Shown: positions 1 to 8,217, counted from the stretch's first letter. The stretch: 64,000 nt of DNA from Thermococcus sp. 21S9 (GCF_012027635.1 NZ_SNUS01000001.1:1736001-1800000), one strand, 5' to 3'. Notes: a model not told the origin generated them from the sequence alone. Program-made: numbers and translations.

Positions 1-783
1 GAAGAAGCTGTTGGGGTGAATGAGATACGTTACGTCGCCGATTCTCTCCCGTATGAATGGGTTTCCATCGACGAGCTCCGGCTCCCCGCGCGGGTCGTCT
101 CTGTCGTCAGCCTTTAGACTCCAGTAGAGCGAGTCCGCGAAGGAGAAGTAGTCCCTAAAAGCTTCGGCCGTTTCTTCAGCGGGACTGCGATGGGCTATGA
201 GGTTCACCATGACCTCTCCAGTGAACTTGCCCTCCCTGACCTGGAGGTAGTGAACGTCGCCGGTTTTCCGCTTCAGACTCCACGGCCTAAGCTTCGTTTC
301 TGCCAGAAAATCGCGGAGGGCGCGCAGGTATTCGGGGGTTCTCTTCGAGAATACCGGGCACTCCGAAAGGCCCACAACGCCGAAGGGGTTTCCGTACTCC
401 TTGAGGCCAACGCCACTCGTCGTCACGATGAAGTTGCTCACGTTGCGAAATCCCCAGATTTTGGGCGAGCCCTTAATCTCGGCCCTTATTCCGGTGATTC
501 GCTCGAAGAGTTCAGCCTTGAGTTCGAGCTGGGCCCTGTATTTTAATCCCTGCCAGAGACAGCCACCGCACTTCTCGAAGTGTCGGCACCTCGGAAGAAC
601 CCTCAGAGGGGAAGGCTCAAGAAGCTCGAAGTCCCTCGCGATTAACCTGCCGAAGCGCCTTCTCGTTGATTTAACCCCAACCATGTCGCCGGGGTAAGCG
701 AAGGGGACGTAAACGGTTTTGTTCCCGGCTTGAAGAACCCCGAGGCCGTCGTCACTGAGTCCGCGGATTCTTCCAGAGGGCAT
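1..783 (-). CDS. RNA (uracil-C5) methyltransferase, TrmA/RumA type, 3' end outside window
   Basis: This is the N-terminal 261 codons of an S-adenosylmethionine-dependent uracil-C5 methyltransferase acting on tRNA or 23S rRNA. The start follows an AAGAAC stretch and opens with a TRAM-like RNA-binding beta domain (about residues 1-60). Next comes the iron-sulfur signature CRHFEKCGGC and then a fourth cysteine in SECPVF, the 4Fe-4S pattern of the RumA/TrmA family. The catalytic SAM domain lies beyond the left edge. Archaeal members include both tRNA U54 and rRNA enzymes, and the visible half does not decide between them. It is transcribed divergently from glyA with about 120 bp between the starts. 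Confidence 0.85.
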   Translation of the reverse strand, partial: MPSGRIRGLSDDGLGVLQAGNKTVYVPFAYPGDMVGVKSTRRRFGRLIARDFELLEPSPLRVLPRCRHFEKCGGCLWQGLKYRAQLELKAELFERITGIRAEIKGSPKIWGFRNVSNFIVTTSGVGLKEYGNPFGVVGLSECPVFSKRTPEYLRALRDFLAETKLRPWSLKRKTGDVHYLQVREGKFTGEVMVNLIAHRSPAEETAEAFRDYFSFADSLYWSLKADDRDDPRGEPELVDGNPFIRERIGDVTYLIHPNSFF

Positions 784-865
784 GTTCTTCGCTTGAGTGT
801 CCCGCTTAAGAATCCTTCGAAGCCGATAATGCACAACTCTGCACGTGTGAACAGGTGTGGTAAGG

Positions 866-872
866 TTTATAT
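866..872 (+). promoter_or_regulatory. TATA box of glyA
   Basis: TTTATAT preceded by a purine-rich BRE-like TAAGG, about 35 bp ahead of the glyA ATG. A GAGGTG ribosome binding site follows at 895-900. Confidence 0.6.
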
Positions 873-906
873 CCCCGTCGTTCGAAGCACAACCGAGGTG
901 TCCACG

Positions 907-2190
907 ATGAGCTACCGCGAATACCGCGATAAGGTTTTGGAGTTTATTGAGGACCACGAGAACTGGAGGGCCCACACGATAAACCTCATAGCGAGCGAAA
1001 ACGTGACTTCTCCAACCGTTACAAGGGCCGTCGCGAGCGGTTTCATGCACAAGTACGCCGAGGGCTGGCCGAAGCAGAGGTACTATCAGGGCTGTAAGTA
1101 CGTCGATGAAGTCGAGCTCATCGGCGTCGAGCTCTTCACTAAGCTCTTCGGGAGCGATTTTGCCGACCTCAGGCCGATTTCCGGAACAAACGCCAACCAG
1201 GCGGTCTTCTTCGGCCTCACCCAGCCGGGCGACAAGGCGATAGTTCTCCACACCAGCCACGGTGGCCACATAAGCCACATGCCCTTCGGAGCGGCTGGAA
1301 TGAGAGGATTAGAAGTTCACACCTGGCCCTTCGACAACGAGGAGTTCAACATTGACGTTGACAAAGCCGAGAAGCTCATCAGGGAGCTCGAGCCCAAGAT
1401 AGTCGTCTTCGGTGGCTCACTCTTCCCGTTCCCGCACCCGGTCAAGGAGCTCGCGCCCGTAGCTAAAGAGGTCGGTGCCTACGTCATGTACGACGGCGCC
1501 CACGTCCTCGGACTCATCGCAGGAAAGCAGTTCCAGGACCCGCTCCGCGAGGGTGCCGACATAATCACCGCCTCGACCCACAAGACGTTCCCCGGACCCC
1601 AGGGCGGTGTCATAATTTACAAGCGCTTCGGCGAGACCGAGGAGATAGCCAAACTCCAGTGGGCGATTTTCCCAGGAGTCCTTAGCAACCACCACCTCCA
1701 CCACATGGCCGGAAAGACCCTCACCGCGGCCGAGATGCTCGAGTACGGTGAGAAGTACGCGGCCCAGGTCGTCAAGAACGCGAAAGCTCTGGCCGAGGCT
1801 TTGGCGGAGGAGGGCTTCAAGGTCATCGGCGAGGACAAGGGCTACACCGAGAGCCACCAGGTCATCGTTGACGTCAGCGACCTCCACCCCGCTGCCGGAG
1901 GCTGGGCGGCACCGCTCCTCGAGGAGGCCGGCATAATCCTCAACAAGAACCTCCTGCCCTGGGACCCGCTTGAGAAGGTCAACGAGCCGAGCGGTCTGCG
2001 TATAGGCGTCCAGGAGATGACCCGCGTTGGAATGTTCGAGGACGACATGAAGGAGATTGCTCACTTCATCAGGCGCGTCCTCATCGACAAGGAGGACCCG
2101 GCCAAGGTCAGGCGCGACGTCTATGGCTTCCGCGCCGAGTTCCAGAAGGTCTACTACTCCTTCGACCACGGCCTGCCACTCAGGGAGTGA
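907..2190 (+). CDS. glyA: serine hydroxymethyltransferase
   Basis: A cytosolic PLP enzyme that interconverts serine and glycine, transferring the one-carbon unit to the modified pterin used by archaea. The protein is 427 aa, the usual archaeal length. The PLP lysine sits in the STHKTFPGPQGG motif (Lys226), with the substrate-binding segment SENVTSP near the N-terminus. The reading frame is open further upstream to 730, but the TATA box at 866-872 and the GAGGTG site at 895-900 fix the start at ATG 907. It is monocistronic and is followed by a non-coding stretch with its own promoter. Confidence 0.96.
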   Translation: MSYREYRDKVLEFIEDHENWRAHTINLIASENVTSPTVTRAVASGFMHKYAEGWPKQRYYQGCKYVDEVELIGVELFTKLFGSDFADLRPISGTNANQAVFFGLTQPGDKAIVLHTSHGGHISHMPFGAAGMRGLEVHTWPFDNEEFNIDVDKAEKLIRELEPKIVVFGGSLFPFPHPVKELAPVAKEVGAYVMYDGAHVLGLIAGKQFQDPLREGADIITASTHKTFPGPQGGVIIYKRFGETEEIAKLQWAIFPGVLSNHHLHHMAGKTLTAAEMLEYGEKYAAQVVKNAKALAEALAEEGFKVIGEDKGYTESHQVIVDVSDLHPAAGGWAAPLLEEAGIILNKNLLPWDPLEKVNEPSGLRIGVQEMTRVGMFEDDMKEIAHFIRRVLIDKEDPAKVRRDVYGFRAEFQKVYYSFDHGLPLRE

Positions 2191-2270
2191 TTGGGCTCCC
2201 TCCAGCTTTTCCATTCTTACTTTGGTTTACTTCCAAGGATTCTCCAGTGGCTTCGGATTTTCTTGAAGAA

Positions 2271-2280
2271 AAAGTTATAA
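2271..2280 (+). promoter_or_regulatory. promoter-like TATA element of the 2301-2400 RNA candidate
   Basis: AAAGTTATAA, preceded by a run of A (GAAGAAAAAG), stands about 26-30 bp ahead of the GC-rich structured segment. This is the archaeal spacing for transcription starting near 2301-2306. Confidence 0.45.
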
Positions 2281-2300
2281 GCTCCCTTCTCGAGGCGTTT

Positions 2301-2400
2301 CCAGCGGTGCCTGGCCTTCATTCACCGCGCACCCCCGCCAGGCACCGTAACCGTGCGCGTAAAATCAGGGGTTCGAATAAGGGGCTCAAATCACAGTTAA
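2301..2400 (+). ncRNA. candidate structured RNA with H-type pseudoknot
   Basis: The 288 bp between glyA and the next gene hold a GC-rich island. GGTGCCTGGC (2306-2315) pairs perfectly with GCCAGGCACC (2337-2346). Loop bases CGCGCAC (2326-2332) pair perfectly with GTGCGCG (2353-2359), giving a compact H-type pseudoknot. An alternative 6-bp hairpin, GCGGTG (2304-2309) with CACCGC (2323-2328), would exclude the first stem. Downstream, GGGGTT and AAGGGG segments compete for AACCCCTT (about 2369-2413), which looks like a switching platform. A TATA element lies just upstream. It could be a stand-alone RNA or the long leader of the 2479 gene, although that gene also has a nearer TATA-like element at 2440-2448. 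I do not recognise a known family. Confidence 0.4.
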
Positions 2401-2478
2401 AATCAAACCCCTTCAAATCACGTTGAAGTGAACGAAAGCGTTAATTACTCAAAAGGTTAGTTTCTTCAGGTGGTGTTC

Positions 2479-2904
2479 GTGAAGAGGGCAGTCTTTGTGG
2501 TTTTAATAATCGTCGGATTGGTGGCGGGTTATTTCCTCATTGGTTCCAACGGCTCGGCCAAGGCCTCCCCCGATGAAAAGGCCCCCGTTACCATCTCCCT
2601 CGACAGGGAACGCTACTCACCGACGGATACGATGGTCATAACAGTAACCAACAACGGCAATGAGACCGTTACCGTTGGCTATCCCTTCGAGCTCTATCGC
2701 GAGGAGAACGGGGAATGGGTCAAGGTAAACGTTGACCTCATGTTCATCCAGTCGGTTGTTCAGCTTGAACCGGGAAAGAGCTGGACTCAGAAGGTCAGCC
2801 TCTCCCAGCTGAAACTTTCGCCAGGCCACTACAAGATTGAAAAGAAAGTCTCAACGCCAACCAGAACCTTTAGCGTGAGCGCCGAGTTCTACATCGAGGG
2901 TTGA
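2479..2904 (+). CDS. secreted or membrane-anchored beta-sandwich protein (BsuPI-like)
   Basis: A 141-aa protein with a short basic N-terminus, one hydrophobic segment (about residues 4-20, VFVVLIIVGLVAGYFLI) and a small extracellular domain. The pattern ISLDRERYSPTDTMVITVTNNGNETVTV followed by an LEPGKSW segment resembles BsuPI/immunoglobulin-like beta sandwiches. GTG 2479 is chosen because AGGTGG (2468-2473) is correctly spaced ahead of it; an in-frame GTG at 2470 overlaps that site. The function is unknown. It is probably anchored on the outer face of the membrane. It follows the structured RNA candidate. Confidence 0.6.
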   Translation: MKRAVFVVLIIVGLVAGYFLIGSNGSAKASPDEKAPVTISLDRERYSPTDTMVITVTNNGNETVTVGYPFELYREENGEWVKVNVDLMFIQSVVQLEPGKSWTQKVSLSQLKLSPGHYKIEKKVSTPTRTFSVSAEFYIEG

Positions 2905-2998
2905 TGCTATCTTAATTTTCTGTTTTTGTCTTTCAGCGTTTCTGGCAAAACTTTTTATTCTCCATCCACATACCCAACCCCCGGCTGGAGGGATGGTC

Positions 2999-3331
2999 AT
3001 GAAGTTCTGTCCGAAGTGCGGTAACCTCATGCTCCCGGACCGGAAGAAGAAGGTCTGGGTCTGTCGCGTCTGTGGCTACGAGGAGCCCTTCGACGAGGAG
3101 AAGGACAGGGCTAAAACCAGAATAACGCAGAAGGTCGAGCACAAGCCCGACGAGGAGATAGTCGTCATCGAGCAGGACGTCAAGACCCTGCCGACCACCA
3201 AGGTCACCTGCCCCAAGTGCGGTAACGACACGGCCTACTGGTGGGAGATGCAGACGCGGGCCGGTGACGAGCCGAGCACGATATTCTACAAGTGCACCAA
3301 GTGTGGCTACGTATGGAGGGCCTACGAGTGA
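2999..3331 (+). CDS. tfs: transcription factor S (RNA polymerase cleavage factor)
   Basis: Archaeal TFS/RPB9-like protein of 110 aa that stimulates transcript cleavage by backtracked RNA polymerase. The N-terminal zinc ribbon uses C4-x2-C7 and C22-x2-C25. The C-terminal ribbon has CPKCGND and CTKCGY, with the acidic DE pair in RAGDEPSTIF that reaches the polymerase active site. ATG 2999 is preferred over ATG 2993 because GGAGG at 2986-2990 would be too close to 2993. A TATA-like TTTTTATTC lies near 2951. It overlaps the 53-codon gene downstream, making a TFS-orf53-PCNA transcription unit. Confidence 0.93.
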   Translation: MKFCPKCGNLMLPDRKKKVWVCRVCGYEEPFDEEKDRAKTRITQKVEHKPDEEIVVIEQDVKTLPTTKVTCPKCGNDTAYWWEMQTRAGDEPSTIFYKCTKCGYVWRAYE

Positions 3332-3489
3332 ACGAGCTCGAGCGCGAAACCCTCGTCAGGCTCGCGAGGAAGGCCCTGAAGGAGCTTGAGGAAGCCTACC
3401 GCAGGGTTCCCGATACCGACAACGGAAAAGCTTATTTATTCCGCGGAAAAGAAAGGGTTAGGCTCATGCTTAAAATACTGGAGGGATGA
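3328..3489 (+). CDS. small helical protein between TFS and PCNA
   Basis: A 53-codon reading frame that starts at a GTG overlapping the TFS stop (GTGA) and ends with a TGA overlapping the first possible PCNA ATG. The product is one charged helical stretch (residues about 1-22), a short turn (DTDNGKAYLFRGKE) and a second helix. No known domain is recognisable. Its coupling to both neighbours, with no spare bases, argues that it is real and co-translated. I infer a role linked to transcription or replication only from position. Confidence 0.65.
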   Translation: MNELERETLVRLARKALKELEEAYRRVPDTDNGKAYLFRGKERVRLMLKILEG

Positions 3490-3491
3490 AG

Positions 3492-4241
3492 ATGCCGTTC
3501 GAGGTCGTTTTTGACGGTGCCAAGGAGTTTGCAGACCTTATCGCGACAGCGAGCAACCTGATAGATGAGGCCGCCTTCAAGTTCACCGAGGAAGGCATAA
3601 GCATGCGCGCGATGGACCCGAGCAGGGTCGTTCTGATTGACTTAAACCTCCCGGAGAGCATATTCTCCAAGTACGAGGTCGAGGAGCCCGAAACCGTTGG
3701 AATCAACATGGACCAGTTCAAGAAGATACTCAAGCGCGGAAAGGCCAAGGACACCCTCATCCTCAGAAAGGGCGACGAGAACTTCCTTGAGATAACCTTC
3801 GAGGGAACGGCAAAGAGAACGTTCCGCCTTCCGCTCATAGACGTTGAGGAGCTTGAGCTCGACCTTCCGGAGCTCCCGTTCACGGCCAAGGTTGTCGTCC
3901 TCGGCGAGGTCCTCAAGGAGGCCGTTAAAGATGCCTCCCTCGTCAGCGACGCCATAAAGTTCATCGCCACCGAGAGCGAGTTCGTCATGAAGGCCGAGGG
4001 AGAGACCAACGAGGTCGAGATTAAGCTCACCCTTGAGGATGAGGGCTTGCTTGACCTTGAGGTCGAGGAGGAAACCAAGAGCGCCTACGGAATCAGCTAC
4101 CTCAGCGACATGATAAAGGGCATCGGCAAGGCCGACGAGGTAATCCTCCGCTTCGGCAACGAGATGCCCCTCCAGATGGAGTACATGATTAGGGACGAAG
4201 GAAGGCTCGTGTTCCTCCTCGCCCCACGCGTCGAGGAGTGA
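3492..4241 (+). CDS. pcn: DNA polymerase sliding clamp PCNA
   Basis: A 249-aa archaeal PCNA, the homotrimeric ring that tethers DNA polymerases, FEN1, ligase and other PIP-box proteins to DNA. It starts MPFEVVFDGAKEF and ends with the conserved LLAPRVEE tail. The interdomain loop and SMRAMDPSRVVLIDLNLP block match Pyrococcus PCNA as remembered. ATG 3492 is chosen because GGAGGG (3480-3485) is then correctly spaced; ATG 3486 would abut it. It lies between TFS and GINS in a replication/transcription gene run. Confidence 0.97.
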   Translation: MPFEVVFDGAKEFADLIATASNLIDEAAFKFTEEGISMRAMDPSRVVLIDLNLPESIFSKYEVEEPETVGINMDQFKKILKRGKAKDTLILRKGDENFLEITFEGTAKRTFRLPLIDVEELELDLPELPFTAKVVVLGEVLKEAVKDASLVSDAIKFIATESEFVMKAEGETNEVEIKLTLEDEGLLDLEVEEETKSAYGISYLSDMIKGIGKADEVILRFGNEMPLQMEYMIRDEGRLVFLLAPRVEE

Positions 4242-4271
4242 TTCCCCTTTCCTTTTCTCCGAGGTGGTGGC

Positions 4272-4838
4272 ATGGACATCGTCAAGCTCAGGGAACTGCT
4301 TGAGGGGGAGCTTTCCAGCGTCGAACTGACGGAGTTAGACGACGACTTTTACAGGGAGTTCGACAGCCTAATCAAGGCCCTCAAGCTGAGCGCCGAGAGC
4401 TCCCGCGAGAGGGGAGAAAGCGTCGAGGAGAGACTCTACTTAGCTCAGCTCAAGATAGCGGAGGAGCTGATGAAGGAGATAATCAAGCTCCGCCTCCACA
4501 AGATTGTTGACCTCGCCGTCGAGGGGACCATAGCGGAGATGACCGACGAGGAGAGGAGGATTTTCAGGATTCTCAGGGCCTTCGTCGAGCGCGAGGAGCT
4601 TCCTGAAGTCGGGGAGGAGCTTCCGGAGGTCGAACCCGAGCCGGGCGAAGCTGAAACACCAACTAAACGGCCACTGCGGGAAGCCTACATCGTCACCGCC
4701 GAGCTTCCAGCGATTCTCGGGCCCGACTTGAGGGAGTACGGACCCTTCAAGGCCTGGGACATGGCGGTTCTGCCCGAGGAGATAGGCAGGGTTCTCGTCG
4801 AGAGGGACGTTGCCTTCAAGGTCAAGATTTCCCCGTGA
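4272..4838 (+). CDS. gins15: GINS complex subunit, GINS51 (Gins15) type
   Basis: A 188-aa subunit of archaeal GINS, the complex that joins MCM and GAN/Cdc45 in the replisome. The order is that of the Sld5/Psf1-like class: a long alpha-helical A domain (about residues 1-115, with the EELMKEIIKLRLHKI segment), an acidic Pro/Glu-rich linker (115-140) and a small C-terminal B domain. GAGGTGGTGGC precedes the ATG. It follows PCNA by 30 bp, the arrangement also known from Pyrococcus. The stop overlaps a GTG of the next gene. Confidence 0.9.
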   Translation: MDIVKLRELLEGELSSVELTELDDDFYREFDSLIKALKLSAESSRERGESVEERLYLAQLKIAEELMKEIIKLRLHKIVDLAVEGTIAEMTDEERRIFRILRAFVEREELPEVGEELPEVEPEPGEAETPTKRPLREAYIVTAELPAILGPDLREYGPFKAWDMAVLPEEIGRVLVERDVAFKVKISP

Positions 4839-4843
4839 TTGCC

Positions 4844-6763
4844 ATGCCCTTCTCCGTCTGCATGCGGGACTGCTACGACACCTGCTCGATGGTGAGCGAG
4901 CTCAAGGATGGAAGGCTCAGGGTTAGGGGCAATCCGGAGCACCCGATAACGGCCGGCTTTCTCTGCCCCAAGGGCGCTCTGCTTCCGAAGTGGTTCCACT
5001 CGGAGGACAGGCTAAAGAACCCGCTAATCCGAACCGGCGAGAGGGGGAGCGGTCCCTTCAGAGAAGCGAGCTGGGAAGAGGCAATAGGCCTCGTGGCGAA
5101 TAAGCTTAAGGAGACCATCGAGAAGCACGGGAGCGAGAGCGTTCTCGTTTACCAGTACGCCGGCGACAGGGGAGTTGTGAACTACGCTTTCCCGCTGAGG
5201 CTCTTCCACTACCTCAACACCGCCGTGCTCGACTACGGAATCTGCGACAGGGCCGGGCAGGAGGCACTTAAGGACGTCTACGGAACCGCCGTCGGTCTCG
5301 ACCCCGAGGAGCTTAAAAACCAGCGGTTAATCGTCTACTGGGGCATCAACGCCTTCTGGACGAACCTTCACGGCTTCGCCCTCGCTGAAAGATATAACCT
5401 TGAAATCTGGACGGTTGACGTCGTCAGGACAGAAACTGCCAGGAGAAGCGACAGGTTCTTTCAGGTGAAGCCTGACACGGACGTTCTTTTAGCTTTGGGA
5501 GTTGCGAAGCTCATCATCGAGGAGGGGCTCTACGATAGGGCCTTCGTCCGCGAGAACGTTTACGGCTTTGAAGAATTCAAGAATTATGTAAAAACACTAT
5601 CGCTCGATTATGTAAGCAACGAAACCGGGCTGAGCGTCGAGGAGATAGAGACCTTCGCGCGGGAGTTCGCCGAAAAGAGGGGGGTAATCCACATCGGCTA
5701 CGGCTTCCAACGCTCCCTTGCTGGCGGGGAGGCGGTGAGGGCGATAGCAATCCTTCCCGCCCTCGTCGGCCACCACTTTGGCTTCATCTACGACATGAAA
5801 ACGATAGACAAGTTCTACGCCGAAGGCGCCTTCCTGAGGACGAAGCCGGCAAAGAGAATCCCCCAGATGAAGCTGGCGGAGTACATCGAGCGGGGCGAGA
5901 TTAAGTTCCTCTACGTCTACAACTCCAACCCCCTCGCGAGCCTTCCGAACCAGAACAGGCTGAGAAAAGCCCTAAGCGAGAGCGACGTCTTCGTCGTTAC
6001 GCACGACATCTTTCTCACCGACACGGCCCTCTACTCGGACGTCGTTTTGCCGGCAAACACTTTCTTCGAGAGGCTTGACATAGCGGATTCCTACTACCAC
6101 CGCTACGTTGCTCTGAACGAGCCGGTCGCGAGGCTGTACGGCAAGAGCAACAGCGAGGTGACGAGGCTTCTCGCGAAGGCCCTCGGGATAGAGAATCCCC
6201 ACCTCTACGAGAGCGACGAGGAGGTAATTCGAAAGGTCCTCGAACTCAACGGGCTGAGCTGGGAGGAGCTGAAGGCGAAGGGCTTCGTCAAAATTCCGGA
6301 AAAGCCGAGGAAATGGAAGACACCGAGCGGAAAAATCGAGTTCTTCTCGCGGAGGGCCGTTGAGAGGGGCTTAGGCCCGTTTCCTGAATACAGGAAGTTT
6401 GAAGGAAAGTACCTGCTCCGCCTGCTCACGCCAACCTACAGAATGACGATAACGAGCCAGTATCACAACACCTATGGAATGGTTGACCCCAGTCTATACA
6501 TAAACCCTGCGGACGCCGGTAAGCGGGGAATCCGGGACAGCGAGACGGTCGAGGTCTTCAACGACCGCGGAAAAGTAAGGACGGTCGCGAAGCTTAGCGA
6601 CGACGTTCCGAGAGGGGTTGTACTGCTCTACAAGGCCTTCTGGGTCAGGCTCCTCGGCTGGAATGCCAACTTCCTGACGACTGATGAGACGGTCAAGGAT
6701 TATGGGAACGGCTCGGCGTACCATTCAACGTGGGTCGAGGTTAGAAAGACTAACGGCAAATAA
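4844..6763 (+). CDS. molybdopterin oxidoreductase (Mo/W-bis-MGD enzyme)
   Basis: A 639-aa catalytic subunit of the DMSO-reductase superfamily. An N-terminal 4Fe-4S motif uses C6, C10, C14 and C41. The molybdopterin domains follow (GVAKLIIEEG, NSNPLASLPN, VVLPANTFFERLD) and a C-terminal cap binding the cofactor (TITSQYHNTYG, DRGKVRT). The Cys in GICDRAG occupies the place of the metal-ligating Cys/Sec/Ser. There is no Tat signal, so it is probably cytoplasmic. The substrate cannot be told. No electron-transfer partner is adjacent, but Moco genes moeA and moaB lie 8 kb away. GTG 4835, overlapping the GINS stop, is an alternative start. Confidence 0.85.
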   Translation: MPFSVCMRDCYDTCSMVSELKDGRLRVRGNPEHPITAGFLCPKGALLPKWFHSEDRLKNPLIRTGERGSGPFREASWEEAIGLVANKLKETIEKHGSESVLVYQYAGDRGVVNYAFPLRLFHYLNTAVLDYGICDRAGQEALKDVYGTAVGLDPEELKNQRLIVYWGINAFWTNLHGFALAERYNLEIWTVDVVRTETARRSDRFFQVKPDTDVLLALGVAKLIIEEGLYDRAFVRENVYGFEEFKNYVKTLSLDYVSNETGLSVEEIETFAREFAEKRGVIHIGYGFQRSLAGGEAVRAIAILPALVGHHFGFIYDMKTIDKFYAEGAFLRTKPAKRIPQMKLAEYIERGEIKFLYVYNSNPLASLPNQNRLRKALSESDVFVVTHDIFLTDTALYSDVVLPANTFFERLDIADSYYHRYVALNEPVARLYGKSNSEVTRLLAKALGIENPHLYESDEEVIRKVLELNGLSWEELKAKGFVKIPEKPRKWKTPSGKIEFFSRRAVERGLGPFPEYRKFEGKYLLRLLTPTYRMTITSQYHNTYGMVDPSLYINPADAGKRGIRDSETVEVFNDRGKVRTVAKLSDDVPRGVVLLYKAFWVRLLGWNANFLTTDETVKDYGNGSAYHSTWVEVRKTNGK

Positions 6764-6910
6764 ACATTTTTGTTCACTGATTCTTGACAACAGGAGTTTG
6801 GGTTATTTTACACAATGTCAATCAAAGATGGGCATAACTGTACTCCTCCCCGATGGCTTTTAAGGGCCATTGTTTTTTCTCCAAGATTTCTCCCGAAAAC
6901 GAACCGAAAG

Positions 6911-6936
6911 ACTTATATATTCGAACCTATGAGGTT
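6911..6936 (+). promoter_or_regulatory. peroxiredoxin promoter with palindromic operator candidate
   Basis: ACTTATATAT (6911-6920) is the TATA element. Immediately downstream is the 13-bp palindrome AACCTATGAGGTT (6924-6936), placed between TATA and the expected start site near 6943. That is a typical position for an archaeal repressor site. Confidence 0.5.
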
Positions 6937-6976
6937 TATAGTGAAGACGACACACAAAAAGAAGAGGTGATGAAAA

Positions 6977-7627
6977 ATGGTCGTCATAGGAGAAAAGTTC
7001 CCAGAGGTTGAGGTCAAGACCACCCACGGAGTGATAAAGCTCCCGGACTACTTCGCCGAGAAGGGCAAGTGGTTCATACTCTTCAGCCACCCGGCCGACT
7101 TCACCCCGGTCTGTACGACCGAGTTCTACGCCATGCAGAAGAGGCTCGAGGAGTTCAGGGAGCTCGGCGTCGAGCCGATAGGGCTTAGCGTTGACCAGGT
7201 CTTCAGCCACATCAAGTGGATGGAGTGGATTAAGGAGAACCTCGGCGTCGAGATTGAGTTCCCGGTCATAGCCGACGACCGCGGTGAGCTCGCCGACAAG
7301 CTCGGCATGATTCCGAGCGGAGCAACGATAACCGCCAGGGCCGTCTTCATCGTCGACGACAAGGGCGTCATAAGGGCCATCGTCTACTACCCGGCCGAGG
7401 TCGGCAGGGACTGGGATGAGATACTCAGGCTCGTCAAGGCTCTCAAGGTCAGCGACGAGAAGGGAGTTGCCCTTCCGCACAAGTGGCCCGAGAACGAGCT
7501 CATCGGCGACAAGGTCATCATCCCGCCGGCCAGCACCATCGAGGAGAAGAAGGCCAGGGAAGAGGCCAAGGCCAAGGGCGAAATCGAGTGCTATGACTGG
7601 TGGTTCTGCTACAAGAAGCTCGAGTGA
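6977..7627 (+). CDS. peroxiredoxin, archaeal Prx6-type thioredoxin peroxidase
   Basis: A 216-aa peroxidase that reduces hydrogen peroxide and organic peroxides in the cytoplasm. The peroxidatic cysteine is Cys46 in DFTPVCTTE. Two C-terminal cysteines, Cys205 and Cys211 ([12 protein letters not shown]), match the archaeal Prx6 subgroup known from Pyrococcus and Aeropyrum, in which these cysteines take part in disulfide exchange. The start has a good AGAGGTGATG site. A strong promoter and a candidate operator precede it. The following acetyltransferase gene is convergent. Confidence 0.95.
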   Translation: MVVIGEKFPEVEVKTTHGVIKLPDYFAEKGKWFILFSHPADFTPVCTTEFYAMQKRLEEFRELGVEPIGLSVDQVFSHIKWMEWIKENLGVEIEFPVIADDRGELADKLGMIPSGATITARAVFIVDDKGVIRAIVYYPAEVGRDWDEILRLVKALKVSDEKGVALPHKWPENELIGDKVIIPPASTIEEKKAREEAKAKGEIECYDWWFCYKKLE

Positions 7628-7637
7628 GCTTCTTTCC

Positions 7638-8171
7638 TTATTCTTCTCTAAACCTCTCGAAAATCAGCTCGTCCACGAAGCCGTAGCCCGGAACGTGGTG
7701 GTGTTTTCTCAGTCTCCCGACGAGTTCAAAGCCGTTTTTCTCAAGGACTTTTATCGAGGCAACGTTCGGCTCGTAAACCCTCGCGTAGACTTTCCTGAGG
7801 TTGAGCCAGTTGAAGGCGTAATCGAGGGCCAACTTCACCGCCTCGCTTCCGTAACCTCTTCCCCAGTGCTCCCTTCCGAGGAAGTAACCGAGCTCCGCCC
7901 TTCCGTCGCGGTGGTCTATCCTGTGGAGTCCTATGAAACCGACGAGGGAAGAGGTTGAGTTCTCTACTATCGAAAAGACCTTCTCGCGCTCCTTTGCCTT
8001 TCTAATCCGCTCGTACCACTCTATCTCGTCCTCAAAGAAGAAGACTTCTTCTGGGGCCGTTAAGAAGAGCCTCACGCTCCTGTCGTTGAACCAGAGCCAC
8101 GCTTTCCTTACGTCGTCCCTCAGCGGAACGGCGAGCGAAACGAGGTTGCCTTTGAGAACGACCGGCCTCAT
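7638..8171 (-). CDS. GNAT-family N-acetyltransferase (RimJ/RimL-like)
   Basis: A 177-aa acetyl-CoA-dependent acetyltransferase. The acetyl-CoA binding loop is REHWGRGYGSEAVKLAL (about residues 100-118), followed by the ARVYEPNVASIKVLEKNGF segment typical of the RimJ/RimL/SpeG branch, which acts on protein N-termini or small amines. The substrate is not deducible. ATG 8171 is chosen because AAGGTG lies seven bases ahead; an in-frame GTG at 8180 overlaps that site. It is divergent from the HTH regulator and convergent with the peroxiredoxin gene. Confidence 0.85.
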   Translation of the reverse strand: MRPVVLKGNLVSLAVPLRDDVRKAWLWFNDRSVRLFLTAPEEVFFFEDEIEWYERIRKAKEREKVFSIVENSTSSLVGFIGLHRIDHRDGRAELGYFLGREHWGRGYGSEAVKLALDYAFNWLNLRKVYARVYEPNVASIKVLEKNGFELVGRLRKHHHVPGYGFVDELIFERFREE

Positions 8172-8217
8172 CGGGCGCACCTTAACTTTATTAAGCGGTT
8201 ATGAGTATTTAAACCCG

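Noticed and set aside
730-906. N-terminal extension of glyA to 730
   Set aside because: The TATA box at 866-872 and the ribosome site at 895-900 lie inside it, and the encoded residues are unlike the enzyme family.
2187-2426. 79-codon frame after glyA
   Set aside because: It runs through the GC-rich structured RNA region, has no ribosome site and an implausible composition.
2431-2442. AACGAAAGCGTT palindrome, like AAACGGAAGCGTTT at 16361-16374
   Set aside because: Both overlap promoter-type sequence (purine BRE then TTAA), and similar AAGCGTTAA strings occur before other genes. Two copies ahead of unrelated genes do not justify an operator.
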